Of a stretch of DNA of 64,000 bases, positions 12,260 to 22,757 are shown in pieces (position 1 is the stretch's first letter; the number at the start of each line of letters is the position of its first letter). The stretch is from the NCBI RefSeq assembly GCF_000002425.4, contig NC_037273.1:6260521-6324520 (forward strand), given 5' to 3'. The translations under genes were made by a program, and so were the position numbers. The DNA is from Physcomitrium patens (taxonomy: Eukaryota; Streptophyta; Bryopsida; Funariales; Funariaceae). The notes under the pieces are model-generated. The model had not been told where the DNA came from, searched no databases, and worked only from the letters and a program-made list of their open reading frames with translations.

Positions 12260-13721
12260 TGTCATGATATGACATGACTAATAGGTAAAAAGAGTGAAGA
12301 AATTATTATATTATAGAAGATCTTACTTCAAATATTGTAGAAAATTATCTTAGAAAATAGACAATAGTCTAAAAAAAAATAAAACTAAAAGTGTAAATAC
12401 CACCTTTTTACAAAATAGACTTCTACTTAGTTTGTAAGATCATAAATAAGGCAAAATAAGGTAGATTAGAAAAATAAAAGATATAAGCTTATGTAGGAAG
12501 AAGTTAGGAATTGATTTTTAAAAAATCAACTCAAAAGGGCAAAATTTAATACCCAGAGAGGACCGGTTATCAACCAAGGTCAAAATCAGACCCTAGGGCA
12601 CAAAATTAAGCACTGACAATAATTCCAAGGTTCTTTTGTAAATTGAAAAGTAAAATTTGAGAGAAAACTTAATGAGGTTTCTTCAAGCATTAATTTTGAG
12701 TGATTTGAGTGTATAATGCCTTTGTAAGAGCTTTACAAAGTTACAATTGTTTTGGATGATTCTGAAATTTGTGAAATAAAAAAGATATTATGTTTTGGAG
12801 AATTTCATGAGTTTGATAGTTGATCTGCAATTCAAACCTTGAGGATTAATGTAAATAGTTGTTTGGAGTATATGCTATAAGTTTAAGCTTGATCAAATAG
12901 TCGAATTGAAGGTTATTTAATTTTAAGTAGATTGAGGTCTCTAAAATTGGATTCTAAGAGATAGTTAGGATTTCTAAGATTTTTAGCAATCTAATAGTTG
13001 GATTAGAGTAAAATTTATGTGTAAAGATAATAGACTTAATTTGCTATATATATGTGAAATTTAAAAATAATTAAATAGTTTGAAGAGGAGATATTGGTAC
13101 TAGAAGTTCAACATTTAGATTGGAATAAAAGGCTAGCTAATACCTGAGCAGTTTTTAGGATTTTCCTTCTATTTGATAAGTGCGATTATCTTCAAATTTT
13201 GTGTGTTTATTGCCAACTTAGTTGTTGAGAAGTGTATAAAATTTTAAGCAAGATCAATAGTTTAATTGATAGATATTGAGGTTCTAAATTGTGCTAGGAT
13301 TAGATTAAATTGATTAGCTTTTGGTTATGATTTGGTTTAGGATTAGGGTTGAATTAGAATTTAAGATTTGATTTAAGATTTGCTTAGGATTTAGGATTTG
13401 GTCTAGAGTTTGATTGAATTCCATTAGGATTTCAAGAAGCATTAAATTAGGACTTGATTGAGATTAAATTAAGATATATTTTTGATTATTATTATATTTC
13501 TTTAGGATTTTCTTGAATTCTTTTAAGATTTCTTATTATTTTTTTTGTGAATTTTGTAAGATTTCTTTTAAATTTGATTAAAGCCTACTTAGTATTGCTA
13601 AGGTTCAATTAGAGTTTATTTAGTATTTTATTATAGTTAGGATTTTTTTTATAATTTCCATTCTACTTCCTACAACCAGATACATAGTGCATTTTTGAGC
13701 AAAACTTCACATAATAAGACA
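12260..13721 (+). repeat. Family C LTR C2, inserted between B LTR and B primer site
   Basis: Starts TGTCATGATATGACATGAC and ends CACATAATAAGACA, resembling the two ends of C1 (TGTCGTATTGTG... and CACGCCATACAACA). The last 50 bp align well (CAGATACATAGTGCATTTTT against TAGATACCTAGTATATTTTC). Length is about 1.46 kb. No matching target duplication was found, and the interior is strongly diverged, so the call rests mainly on the ends and the position. Confidence 0.55.
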
Positions 13722-13730
13722 CAATTTCAT

Positions 13731-13742
13731 TGATATCAAAGC
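13731..13742 (+). other. Family B primer-binding site, tRNA-iMet type
   Basis: TGATATCAAAGC matches the common plant initiator-tRNA primer site TGGTATCAGAGC at 10 of 12 positions; both differences are G-to-A. It stands just downstream of the B 5' LTR once C2 is removed. Confidence 0.55.
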
Positions 13743-14221
13743 GAGTGTTAGTTTGTTCTTTGATAGTATTTAGATAGCCATTGTCTAATTGAAGATCAAT
13801 TATTGTGGTTACATTAGGTACTATTTTGAAGCTACTACAAATAACTTTTAAAAAGTCAATTGGAAGGGAAGAAGGCATTACAATAGTAGAGTTTAGTAAG
13901 AAAATTACAGCATGGGAGATATGGCAAAGCAATCTTAGATGGAGACTTAGATACATATTTCTTAGGCTAAATAGCTATTCTGTAAGGACGAATGAAAGTC
14001 TCTAAGACAAGAGAATTGGTATTTGCTAGGCTGAAATTAAATAAGCCTGATACATACTTTGGAACTTTGAAGCAAGTAGATATATGCCAATCGCTTTTCA
14101 GCATGTGACAATACCTCCAACTATCTGGGACAAATACCACTAAATGAAGTATGTATGTCACTGTCTATTTAAAAGGTGTGGCATCTATTTAGTGATAACA
14201 ATGAGCTCAAAACTATGGAGC

Positions 14222-14782
14222 TGTCGAGGACATACTCATGTAAGCTAGTAATTACATATACAAATAGGTAGAAGTAAGTAAAAGTAGATAAAAGTAAGTT
14301 AATTCTATAATATTTAATATGGAAGCTTCTTAGAAGCTTCATAGATACTGCTCTGACTTCATAGGTGTCTTTAATTGACTTTTTGGATTAGAAACGTGGT
14401 CAACAAGTTGGCCATGTGCCACACATGTTGTTAGCTTGAAGATCAAGCTAACTATGTAGCCCACACGTAAAAAAACTTGCCTTGTAAGTCAAGGCATGTG
14501 TCCTACAAAGTCAACACATATTGGAGGTCCTATAGAACATCGCCACGGAGCCCCTAGTTAGATAGTATATATAGAGACAAGAGTGAAGGCTTCTTCACTC
14601 TTGTCAACTCCTTTCTTGCTTCCAGTCTAGTTTCAAGGGTCTCTAGTTTTCTTGTCTTTTGGCAATAGCCATTCCAATTTCTCTTTCAATATATATACTT
14701 GTTTATTTATATTTTGTTACCTTTCATTGAGTGAAGGCTCACTTGTCTGAATTATTTTTTCATCGAATTCTTGTCCTTGACA
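14222..14782 (+). repeat. A1 5' LTR
   Basis: 561 bp, TGTCGAGG...CTTGACA. The first ~48 bp resemble A1's own 3' LTR, while the rest is identical to the 5' LTR of A3. A TATA box sits at about 14566-14573 and the predicted RNA start at 14597. Confidence 0.92.
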
Positions 14783-14784
14783 GA

Positions 14785-14795
14785 TTGACAAGAGT
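14785..14795 (+). other. A1 primer-binding site (self-priming type)
   Basis: TTGACAAGAGT, 2 nt after the LTR, is the exact complement of ACTCTTGTCAA at 14597-14607, the predicted 5' end of the element RNA about 30 bp below the TATA box. Confidence 0.65.
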
Positions 14796-14994
14796 ACACC
14801 TACAATATCAGAGCTTTGTCTAATCTTGATTAAGAGTGGATTACTCCTTTTTATTGATAAGATATAAGCATATTAGAAGTTGAGGATTACCCTCTTCTAA
14901 ACTGATATTGTCTTTAGTATTTTCTTTGTTCTCAAGTCCTCTCTTCTATTTGTCTTGAGCGATATTAGACATCTTCTCTCTTCTAAGTATTATC

Positions 14995-15658
14995 ATGGCA
15001 GAACTTGTTGAAATGAAGAGTGCAATGGCACAAATACAAGAGCAATTGAGGGAGTTAATGCTTACGATGCATCAACTCAATTTACCACTATAAGGAGCAA
15101 TAAGATTGGTAGGAAGTGAAGATATAGAAATGGTTGGAGCTGCTTCAATATCTGCACCAAACCATGTTCTTTCTCCTATGGTCGAACGCCCTTCAAGTAT
15201 TAGAGAACTAAGAATTGCCCTAGCCGAGAAGTTTCATAGTTCCACATCCAAGTTTGGAGGATTTATCAATTAAGTGCAACTTGTGATTGAACTTCAACCC
15301 CAAAGCTATCCAACTCCAAGATCGCAAGTTAGATTCATTGATACGCTTCTTTCAGGTTCAGCATTATCATGGTTTTCATCTTTTCTTGAACGACAAGATC
15401 CAATATTGGATAATCTAGACGCTTTTTTGGTGAAGTTTCGATCCATGTATGGAGAACATGATGCAATTCATGTTGCAACCAATAAGATCCGTATTTTACA
15501 ACAAGACAATCGATCAATAATGTTGTACGCTTCTCAATTTTGATAACTTGTAACTGATATCAAGTGGGATGATGCTGCACTTATTAGCCAATTTCTCTAT
15601 AGATCACAATATGAGGGTAAAAAATTAATGCTCAACTTACCTGATCCTCAAACATTGA
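14995..15658 (+). pseudogene. A1 gag, broken, runs into gap
   Basis: Begins with the ATG of MAELVEMKSAMAQIQEQL (14995). It is interrupted by TAA at 15091 and 15271 and by adjacent TGA-TAA at 15541. A0 has CAA at the first two sites, so these are C-to-T stops. The conserved capsid portion (SALSWFSSFLERQDP and FRSMYGEHDAI, about 15358-15460) is clear. The zinc-knuckle and protease region falls in the 100-N gap. Confidence 0.85.
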
Positions 15659-15758
15659 NNNNNNNNNNNNNNNNNNNNNNNNNNNNNNNNNNNNNNNNNN
15701 NNNNNNNNNNNNNNNNNNNNNNNNNNNNNNNNNNNNNNNNNNNNNNNNNNNNNNNNNN
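15659..15758. other. Assembly gap, 100 N
   Basis: A run of exactly 100 N, the usual size for a gap of unknown length. Comparison with A3 indicates that about 763 bp (end of gag, zinc knuckle, protease) are missing. Just upstream (about 15612-15622) A1 has GAGGGTAAAAAA where A3 has GAGGTAAAAAAA, a pair of small differences in otherwise identical sequence. Confidence 0.97.
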
Positions 15759-17712
15759 AGTATAACTAACAGTGTAGTTAATCAAGTAGAGAGTCATAAG
15801 TCCAGTTCAATTAAACCTGTATTTATAGGTGCAAAAGCTTTTTTGCATGCTGCTATGAAAGAATCACCATATATTATTTATGCCACACCCGTTTCTACTG
15901 GTGAAAAGACTTCAAGTGGCATTCGAAGCCAATATCAAGAATTTTAAGATGTATTTGAAAAAAAGAATGCGGATACACTCCCGGAACATCGTCCCTATGA
16001 TTGCTCAATTGACCTTCAAGAAGGAGCACAACCACCATTCGGACCAATCTACAGTTTATCACAAAATGAGTTGGCTGAACTCAAAGAGTATATTGAAGAA
16101 AATCTAGCCAAGAATTTCATACGCCATTCTAAATCTCCAGCAGGAGCTCTAATTCTATTTGTGAAGAAAAAAGATGGATCATTGCGGATGTGTGTTGATT
16201 ATCGAGGACTCAACAAGATTACCATTAAGAACAGGTATCCACTACCTTTAATATTTGAACTTCTTGATCAGTTGAATCAAGCTAAGATCTATACAAAAAT
16301 AGATCTTTGGGGAGCATACAATCTAGTATGCATCAAAGAAGGAGATGAATGGAAGACTGCATTTCGAACTAGGTATGGACATTTTGAATACAACGTCATG
16401 CCTTTTGGACTTACAAATGCACCAGCAGCTTTTCAACATCTACTGAATGATGTTTTTCGAGAGTTTTTGGACGATTTTGTGGTCTGTTATCTAGATGACA
16501 TCTTGATCTATTCTAAGAATCCGGAAGAACATGAACTTCATGTTCGTAGTGTGTTACAAAAATTAAGAGATGCAGGACTCTATGCCAAGATAAAAAAAGT
16601 GTGTATTCCACACCACTCAAGTTGATTTCTTAGGTTACATCATTTCAAATGATGGACTTATGATGGATCCTAAGAAAGTTCAAACTATTATAGACTAAAA
16701 GATCTCAAAAACGGTAAGAGATGTCTAATGTTTTTTGGGATTTGCCAACTACTATCAGATCTTCATCAAAGACTTCTCTCGAGTTGCAACTCCACTTACA
16801 CATTTGACTTGTAAAGACAAACTCCAATAGAATCAAGAAGCAGAAGTTACTTTTGAATCTTTGAAGACAGCGTTTGTTTCTGCACCAATCTTGTATCGTG
16901 TTGAATTTTTCAAAGCATTCTTTATGGAAACAGATGCATCGGACTTTGCTCTAGGTGCGGTTTTATCACAAATGGAAACAAATGACAAACTTCATCTAGT
17001 AGCCTTTCATTCAAGAAAATTCTCAGTAGCAGAAATCAATTATAAGATCTATGACAAAGAACTTCTTACATTTGTGGATTCTTTTCAAAAATGGCATCAT
17101 TATCTAGAAGGCGCTTCCAGTCCAGTCATTGTGTATACGGATCACAAGAACCTCAAATATTTTATGTCAGCACGCGTATTAAATCGTCGCCAAGCATGTT
17201 GGAGCCTATCTTTATCAAGATTCGAGTTCATCATCACTTATCGATCAAGAAAATAACAAGGTTTGTCTGATGCCTTATCTAGATGTTTTTATCTTGCACC
17301 AAAAGAAAGAGATGCAGCTTTTGAGCAACAAAGAATGGTTTTCTTGAAGCCAGAGTAATTTCATCTTCGAGCAATAAAATCAATATTGATTGTTGATTTA
17401 ACTTTTCTTAAGCAAGTCCAGTTAAGTATGTCTTCAGACCCTCTTGTTCATGATATCAAGAATAATTCTTCTAAATCTCATGATCCCTCTAAATTTGAAT
17501 TCAAGAACAACCTACTCTATTTTGAAGGACACCTATGTGTTCCAAAAGGAGAAGCACGTTTACGTGTTCTTCAAGCTCGTCACGACTTCCTAACAGCAGG
17601 ACATTTTGGATATAATAAGACTTTGGAGCTGATATCTAGGGATTTTTGGCGGCCTCAAATGTGGAAGGCAGTTAAAGACTTTGTACAATCATGTGATATT
17701 TTCTCAAGATGA
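15759..17712 (+). pseudogene. A1 pol: RT, RNase H, integrase zinc region
   Basis: RT (16071-16625) has [30 protein letters not shown] and an intact YLDDIL box (about 16489-16506). A one-base A insertion in the run near 16592-16598 shifts the frame after KIKK. RNase H (16861-17256) carries TDASDFALGAV, a YDKELL-like helix and YTDHKNLKYF. The integrase HHCC finger (17386-17712) keeps two His and one Cys but reads CDIF where A2 reads CEVC, so the last zinc ligand is lost. Stops include TAA for Gln near 15945 and 16721 and TAG for Trp near 16830. It cannot be translated as one protein. Confidence 0.9.
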
Positions 17713-18915
17713 AAAACTCCTCGTCATCAACCTTTTGGACTTCTTCAGCCATTACCCATTCCATAACAACCATGGTCTTCTGTTTCTATGGACTTCATCA
17801 CAGATCTTCCAATCTCAGGTTCTTATGATTCTATATTCGTGATAGTAGATCGTTTTACCAAGATGGCACATTTTGTACCATGTACAAAATCTATCACAGG
17901 TGAAGAAATAACTTAGCTCTTTCTTGACAATATCTATTGCTATCATGGATTACCCAAGGATATTATTTCAGATAGGGGAAGTCAATTTGTATCAAGATTT
18001 TGGCAGACTCTTTTCAAGATTCTTAAAGTAGATATAAAACTATCTTTGGCATTCCATCCTCAAACTGATGGACAAACGGAGCGTGTTAATCAAGTTTTGG
18101 AGCAATATTTAAGATGTATCATTAACTACCAACAAGATGATTGGACAACTCTTTTGCCATTGGCAGAGTTTGCTTACAATAACACGGTACATTCTTCTAC
18201 AAAATAAACACCTTTCTTTGCTAATTATGGTTATCATCCATGACTTGATACTTTTAACTTTTCAGAAGTTGATAATCCTATTGCGAAAGATCTGGCGATT
18301 CATTTATCAGAGCTACATGCAATGATGAAGGCGTAGTTAAAAGAGGCTCAAGAACAATGAAAGGTCAATGCGGATGTCTATCGAAAGGAACAACCACCAT
18401 TCTTCTTGGGTGATAAGGTATGGCTACTTCGTCGCAATATCAAGACCACTCGTCCTTGTGACAAGTTGGACTATCGAAGGTTAGGACCATTTTTTATTTT
18501 TACACAAATCAATCCAGTTGCATATCGTTTACATCTATCGGAGTCAATGAAAATCCATCCAGTATTTCACATGTCTCTTCTTGAACCATACAAGACAATG
18601 GACATACCAAGAAGACGACAAGCTCCACCTCCTCCTATAGAAGTAGACAATAATGAAGAGTTTGAAGTAGAAGAAGTCTTAGATTCAAGGCAGCGTCGAA
18701 ATAAATTAGAATATCTTGTCGATTGGCATGGATATGGTATTAGTGAACGCACATGGAAGCCAATAAAGAATCTTGTAAATGCAGCAAAGGCGGTGGAGGC
18801 TTTTCATCGATGACATCCATCAAAATCAAGATGAAAACCTTCTTTATAAAAGAAACAACATCTAGGCAAGATAGCATTCTACTTTCAATCCTTGTTTGTA
18901 GCTTCTTTGTAGGAG
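17713..18915 (+). pseudogene. A1 integrase core and chromodomain
   Basis: Integrase core residues are visible between stops: Asp in SMDFITDLP (about 17790), Asp in DIISDRGSQF (about 17960-17990) and Glu in QTDGQTERVNQ (about 18063-18095). The C-terminal part (18406-18813) contains GDKVWLLRRNI, a GPF-like segment (RRLGPF) and a chromodomain, FEVEEVLDSRQRRNKLEYLV followed by DWHGYGISERTWKP. The chromodomain defines the element as a chromovirus; in this group it guides integration to modified chromatin. Stops at several CAA, CAG and CGA positions disable it. Confidence 0.9.
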
Positions 18916-19338
18916 ATGGAGAACCAACAACCAGTGGATTCTACTCAAGAGCCTTCATTTGCTGACCTGTCGGATGAGACATTACGATTGTCACAACCTT
19001 GAAGATGACGCAATCGAGATGAAGATCTTCAAGAATGACATGTTCTTCTTCGAATAGATGGCGAGATACAACGCGTTTGGTATCACGATTTGGGAAGGGA
19101 CTCCCGATGTTTGGTGATTGTGCTAGAGGTAGGAACAACTCTTGATGGTGTTCCAAATATTCTATTCGAAGGAAGTTATGAAAGCCTCAACAATGATCAA
19201 ATAACTGGATGGTCTTTCCGCCTTGATATGGGACACTACCGATGGTTGAGAGGCCCTATCAATCATCTTCAAAGAGAACAAAGATGAGAGTATGTAGCGA
19301 ATACAATTCGTCGCATCATAGATTTTCTCAACATATGA
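18916..19338 (+). pseudogene. A1 ORF3, unrecognised frame after the chromodomain
   Basis: From ATG at 18916 (MENQQPVDSTQEPSF) to TGA at 19336 is a frame of 141 codons interrupted only by TGA codons (three close together around 19002-19045, one near 19285). At most of these A3 has an Arg codon (CGA), and A3 in turn has TGA where A1 has CGA, so the ancestral frame was open. Recognisable text includes RIDGEIQRVWYHDLGRDSR, CLVIVLEVGTTLDGV, and YRWLRGPINHLQRE. I do not recognise the family. It lies in the same frame as the chromodomain here, so it could be a pol C-terminal extension or a separate protein. Confidence 0.6.
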
Positions 19339-19365
19339 TGACCGCTCCTCATGGAACTCGTCTCT

Positions 19366-19376
19366 AGAAGGAAGGG
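19366..19376 (+). other. A1 polypurine tract
   Basis: AGAAGGAAGGG ends 3 nt before the 3' LTR, the expected primer site for plus-strand synthesis. A3 has the same tract at 35137-35147. Confidence 0.8.
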
Positions 19377-19379
19377 TAA

Positions 19380-19940
19380 TGTCACGGATATACTCATGTA
19401 AGCTAGTAATTACATATACAAATAGATAGAAGTAAGTAAAAGTAGATAAAAGTAAGTTAATTCTATAGTATTTAATATGGAAGCTTCTTAGAAGCTTCAT
19501 AGATACTGCTCTGACTTCATAGATGTCTTTAATTGACTTTTTGGATTAGAAACGTGGTCAACAAGTTGGCCATGTGCCACACATGTTGTTAGCTTGAAGA
19601 TCAAGCTAACTGTATGGCCCACATGTAGAAAAACTTGTCTTGTAAGTCAAGGTATGTGTCATACAAAGTCAATACATATTGGATGTCTTATAGATCGTCG
19701 CCATGGAGCCCCTAGTTAGATAGTATATATAGAGACAAGAGTGAAGGCTTCTTCACTCTTGTCAACTCCTTTCTTGCTTCTAATCTAGTTTCAAGGATCT
19801 CTAGTTTTCTTGTCTTTTGGCAATAGCCATTCCAGTTTCTCTTTCAATATATATACTTATTTATGTATATTTTGTTACCTTTCTTTGAGTGAAGGCTCAC
19901 TTGTCTGAATTATTTTTTCATCGAGTTCTTGTCTTTGATA
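19380..19940 (+). repeat. A1 3' LTR
   Basis: 561 bp, starting TGTCACGG and ending TTTGATA, where the expected final CA is TA. Followed by the target duplication GGAGC. It differs from A1's 5' LTR by several transitions, more than expected for a copy that is otherwise identical to A3 through the 5' LTR. Confidence 0.92.
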
Positions 19941-20560
19941 GGAGCTCAAGGTAGATTTTGTGACTAGAAGGAGTTTGAGATCAAGTGTAGTAGTCAATTT
20001 CAACCCATTATGCAGAGAAGACATGACATCATTAGTTGGCTAATCTTATAGAATCTAAGTTAGTACAAGATTATGTCTTTCAATTCAAATCTCTATGTCT
20101 CCAAATTAGTAATATTTTAGAGGGGGAGGTGATGGATTGATTTGTATAAGGGTTGAAACTTGTGGTCCAACAAGAAGTAGAATTAAGAGATTTATAAATA
20201 TTTAATGATGCAATTAGGATTGTAAAGAGGATCAATGCTATAGATTTCAAAAATCATAAAATATGACCTATAGTACAAAGTCCTATGCTGCTATCCAATA
20301 CTATTGTACAACAATCAATGTCGATGGAGATTGATGCCCTATAAGGATCAGTAATACCACAAAAACGACAAATATTGGTTTAGAAGGAATTATATTTCTA
20401 TTTTTGAGAGCCATGCCATCCAATTGAAGGTTGTTCAAAATGTCAAAATTTAGGCACCAACAAATCAAGGTAGATTCACTATCTCAAGACTCACCAAGTT
20501 GATAATAAAATGGAGCAAAGAAATAAAGCTTCTTAATAAAGGTACCAAGGGCCAATATTG

Positions 20561-21229
20561 GAAATAGATGTTGTTTCTCAATGACAAACGACATAGCCTT
20601 GGATAACTATCAAAAGAATTGATTGGTATTTTTAATAAATCAACTAAGAAGATAGCGATGTCAAGCGCTTGTAGATTGCTGCTCTACAAAAAATTACATC
20701 TTCATTGGGATTATCCATTGATTTCGAAATAAAATCAAGGTGATAAAATGAAAGAGTATATATTTAATAGATGATTAAAAGAATATATTGAATGAGACAC
20801 ATGAAAAAAATCTTGAGGTTGAGTGATACTTATATCTTAAGAGAGAAGTTGAGGATAAAATCACTCAGATATGATATTATCTTTGATACATTACGGCTAA
20901 AAGTGAAAAATAAGTAAGTTGATTAACTAACAAGGATAATTTCTTTCACAAATAGTAGATACAAGGTAACTCTTCATACTTCCATATCAAGTGAGATAAA
21001 AAAATGATTTGCAACTAAAGACTTACTTGTAAAAATGGCCTTTATGAAGAAGCAAATGTAGTATAAGTAATCAATATACATAGTGGTTTCGAATCTTATG
21101 TCAATAATAAGAAAGAGAAGTACATAAATAAAATAGATAAAGCAACTCATATGTGAATATTGAGATATCTTTCTAATTGACTTATCTAGTGACATACTAT
21201 TTGATGAAAGTGTACTCTTTCAAATAGAA
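20561..21229 (+). other. Family B gag-pol junction, degenerate
   Basis: AT-rich sequence between the B gag block and the B reverse transcriptase. By position it should hold nucleocapsid and protease, but I could not identify a zinc knuckle or a protease active site with confidence. Confidence 0.4.
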
Positions 21230-22194
21230 TTATTGCTTGAGGCCAAATCGATAAGTTGATCAATTTATTGCCTAACATCAAATGAACTTGAAGAGCTATA
21301 AAAGATATTGAAGAAACTCTTGGAAGAAGGACTAATTTAAAAAGGCACGTCACCATAGACAGTACTTGTACTCTTTGTAACTAAAAAAGATAGTAGACTT
21401 TGACTTTGCATCAACTATCAATGCTTCAATAAATAGACTATTAAGAATGCATATCTACTTCCATGTATGGATGATCTTTTTGACTAACTTTAAGGTGCAA
21501 CCATCTTTAGTAAATTGGAACTTTAAAATAACTATTAGCAGATGCCTATTACAAAAGAGGATATAGAAAAGACAATATTTTTTACTTGCTAAGGACATTT
21601 TGAATGACTTATTTTATCTTTTAGCCTCACTAATACTTCAATCTTTTTTATAAGTCACATAAACAGATTATTTTGGAACCTTTTGGATAAGTATGTAGTT
21701 GTCTTCATTAATGATATCCTAGACAATAGTAAAAACCCTGAAGAATATAAGCAACATCTATGAGAAGTACTTTGTTGGCTACAAGATAGTCACTTCTATT
21801 GCAAGTAATCAAAGTGTGAATTTTGAAAGTCAAAAGTCACCTTTTTGAGACATATTATGTCCTCCAAAGGCATGTGTATGGAGTAGGATAAAGTAAAAGT
21901 AGTAGAAGATTGGCCAATCCTAAAGAATACTTCTAAAGTTTGTTCATCCTTAAGCCTTACTAGATATTATTGTTGTTTTGTTTAACAATTTGCACATATT
22001 GCTGCCTTATTTATAAACCTAATAGAGCAAGATGCCTCATTTGAATGGAAATTGGAGTAGAAAAAGGCCTTTGATAAGTTGAAAGACGCAATCATTATTA
22101 CTTTAATATTGCAATCATATGATTCCAACCTTTTTGATGTACTTAACTTAGATACTTTTGACTTTGCTATTAGCATAGTCTTTCAACAAGATTG
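21230..22194 (+). pseudogene. Family B reverse transcriptase, heavily decayed
   Basis: Recognisable RT text across frames and stops: LKKLLEEGLI, a VTKKDSRL block matching the usual [32 protein letters not shown], the catalytic box as VFINDILDNSKNPEE (normal YLDDIL), then RHIMSSKGM and FEWKLE near the RNase H junction. It ends at 22194, where the A2 LTR begins. The catalytic residues are partly lost (Leu-Asp-Asp reads Ile-Asn-Asp). This is a different gypsy lineage from family A, judged by the sequence of every block. Confidence 0.75.
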
Positions 22195-22757
22195 TGTCAA
22201 GGATAAGAACAACATGAAAGCAAATAAATAAGTGAGACTTTCTTAAAGAAATATAAAAAAATAAAAATAGTGATGTATATATATATATTAAAAAGAAAAT
22301 TAGAATGGCTATTGCTAATAGACAAGGAAACTAGAAACTTTTGAAACTAGACTACAAGCAAGAAAAGAATTGACAAGAGTGAAGAAGGCTTCACTTTTGC
22401 TTCTATATATACTATCTACATAGGATCTATGTAGCAATATTCTATAAGACCTATTAACTACCTTCAAATATTTTATATGTGTTGACTTTGTATGATATGT
22501 ATCTTAACTTGCAAGGCAAGTTTTCTATATGAGCACCACATAATTAGCTTGTTCCATAAGCTATCAATACATATAACATATGGTTAGCTTGTTGACTAAA
22601 TTTATAACGTGTTAATTAACTATGAATACATGTAAAATCAAAACATTGTCTAAGAAGCTTTTCTAGAAGATATTATAAAATTAATCTACTTTTACCTACT
22701 TCTATCTATTCATATTATTTAGATAACAATTACAATAGATATATATCTATGATATTA
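22195..22757 (-). repeat. A2 3' LTR
   Basis: Homologous to the 561-bp LTRs of A1/A3 in reverse, from TGTCAAGG (reverse complement of the LTR end) at 22195 to a degraded start near 22757. It keeps the TATA tract and the ACTCTTGTCAA motif at the predicted RNA start. Confidence 0.8.

Larger units (their letters stand above)
14222..19940 (+). mobile_element. Family A chromovirus copy A1, complete structure with assembly gap
   Basis: A structurally complete gypsy element with 561-bp LTRs at both ends (14222-14782 and 19380-19940) and a perfect 5-bp target duplication GGAGC (14217-14221 and 19941-19945). Internal order: self-priming site, gag, gap, RT, RNase H, integrase, chromodomain, ORF3, polypurine tract. 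The gap of 100 N replaces 763 bp that are present in A3 (30754-31516). From about 14270 to about 18250 A1 is almost base-for-base identical to A3, including the stops; outside that tract the two differ by several percent. All reading frames are broken, so it is non-autonomous. Confidence 0.93.
13940..20560 (+). pseudogene. Family B gag, split by element A1
   Basis: Two pieces: about 13940-14221 and 19941-20560. The first has a KPDTYFGTLKQVDICQSLFSM-like capsid start (split as KPDTYFGT and CQSLFSM) and LKGVASI followed by a stop where Trp is expected (TGG to TAG). The second holds a typical plant gypsy gag block, VVQQEVELRD, then FNDAIRI and RINAIDF (about 20165-20245). The reading frame is carried through the 5-bp duplication GGAGC that flanks A1. 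Several stops make it non-functional. Confidence 0.7.

Noticed and set aside
18567..18752. Minus-strand frames opposite the chromodomain and ORF3 (also 34325-34510, 34643-34927)
   Set aside because: Antisense shadows of the element's coding strand, without motifs.
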